20,607 nucleotides of DNA, taken from the NCBI GenBank assembly GCA_037139095.1, contig JBAXHD010000044.1:1-20607 (forward strand), written 5' to 3'. Positions 20,511 to 20,607 of this stretch are shown piece by piece. Made by a program: the position numbers and the translations under genes. Numbering within the stretch: the stretch's first letter is position 1; every line of letters starts with the position of its first letter. This DNA is from WLMZ01 sp037139095 (lineage in GTDB: Bacteria; Actinomycetota; Acidimicrobiia; Acidimicrobiales; Ilumatobacteraceae). The notes beneath the pieces were generated by a model, which did no database searches, had not been told where the DNA came from, and saw only the letters and a list, made by a program, of their open reading frames with translations.

Positions 20511-20607
20511 ATGGGGCGTTTCGCCCGTGTCCTCGTCGCAGTCACGAGTTCGTTGACTGTCTTTCCATCCGCTCACACAGCGCTGGCCGTTGCCAATAAC
20601 GCCGCCA
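20511..20607 (+). CDS. Start of a predicted exported protein, cut by the window end
   Basis: Only 32 codons are visible. They encode a typical signal peptide: MGRFAR (basic n-region), LVAVTSSLTVFPSA (hydrophobic core) and a cleavage site near TALA or AVA. The mature part begins about VANNAA and is outside the window. The function is unknown. The start is supported by AGGGGG at the right distance. Confidence 0.6.
   Translation, partial: MGRFARVLVAVTSSLTVFPSAHTALAVANNAA

Overview
The window looks like chromosomal DNA of a high-GC actinobacterium, most likely an Acidimicrobiia/Ilumatobacter-type lineage. This rests on gene content (mycofactocin genes, an NDMA-dependent alcohol dehydrogenase, a HelD-type ATPase, DUF3105/DUF305 lipoproteins, a FadD19-like ligase) and on many apparently leaderless promoters. 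The placement is inferred; no rRNA or other phylogenetic marker gene was compared. I see no tRNA, rRNA, CRISPR array, insertion sequence or prophage gene. The window is densely coding, with no gene-free stretch longer than about 125 bases.

Left part (1-2673, minus strand): the 5' two thirds of a zinc-type NDMA-dependent alcohol dehydrogenase and, upstream of it, a HelD/UvrD-like RNA-polymerase-associated ATPase. A 77-bp divergent promoter region separates these from a plus-strand block (2751-9703). That block holds two lipoproteins (DUF3105 and DUF305), then mftA (47-aa mycofactocin precursor ending IDGMCGVY), mftB and mftC, then a PlsY-family acyltransferase, an Old-Yellow-Enzyme/FadH-type oxidoreductase of the mycofactocin-associated type, and a two-gene ABC-2 exporter, closed by a hairpin. 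This is the most interesting region. It is a mycofactocin locus in a non-canonical arrangement: mftD, mftE, mftF, mftG and mftR are not here, and a phospholipid-type acyltransferase and an exporter sit where the rest of the operon is expected. The nearby alcohol dehydrogenase belongs to the nicotinoprotein group whose bound NAD is thought to be recycled through mycofactocin.

Middle part (9759-14780): an SDR oxidoreductase, a pirin-like bicupin and a FadD19-like acyl-CoA ligase on the plus strand. They converge, through a shared hairpin terminator, on a minus-strand pair: an ACAD10-type phosphotransferase and a dienelactone-hydrolase-family protein, overlapping by 4 nt. These look like general lipid, sterol or xenobiotic catabolism genes.

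Right part (14814-20607): a coiled-coil NlpC/P60 peptidoglycan hydrolase and guaA on the minus strand, a small secreted or membrane-anchored protein, an epoxide-hydrolase-like alpha/beta hydrolase, a group II PLP-dependent decarboxylase, a terminator-like structure, and the first codons of a secreted protein with a structured leader. Across the window, a -10-like hexamer (xAxxxT) ends exactly 6 nt before the start codon of seven genes. This helped choose starts and suggests widespread leaderless transcription.
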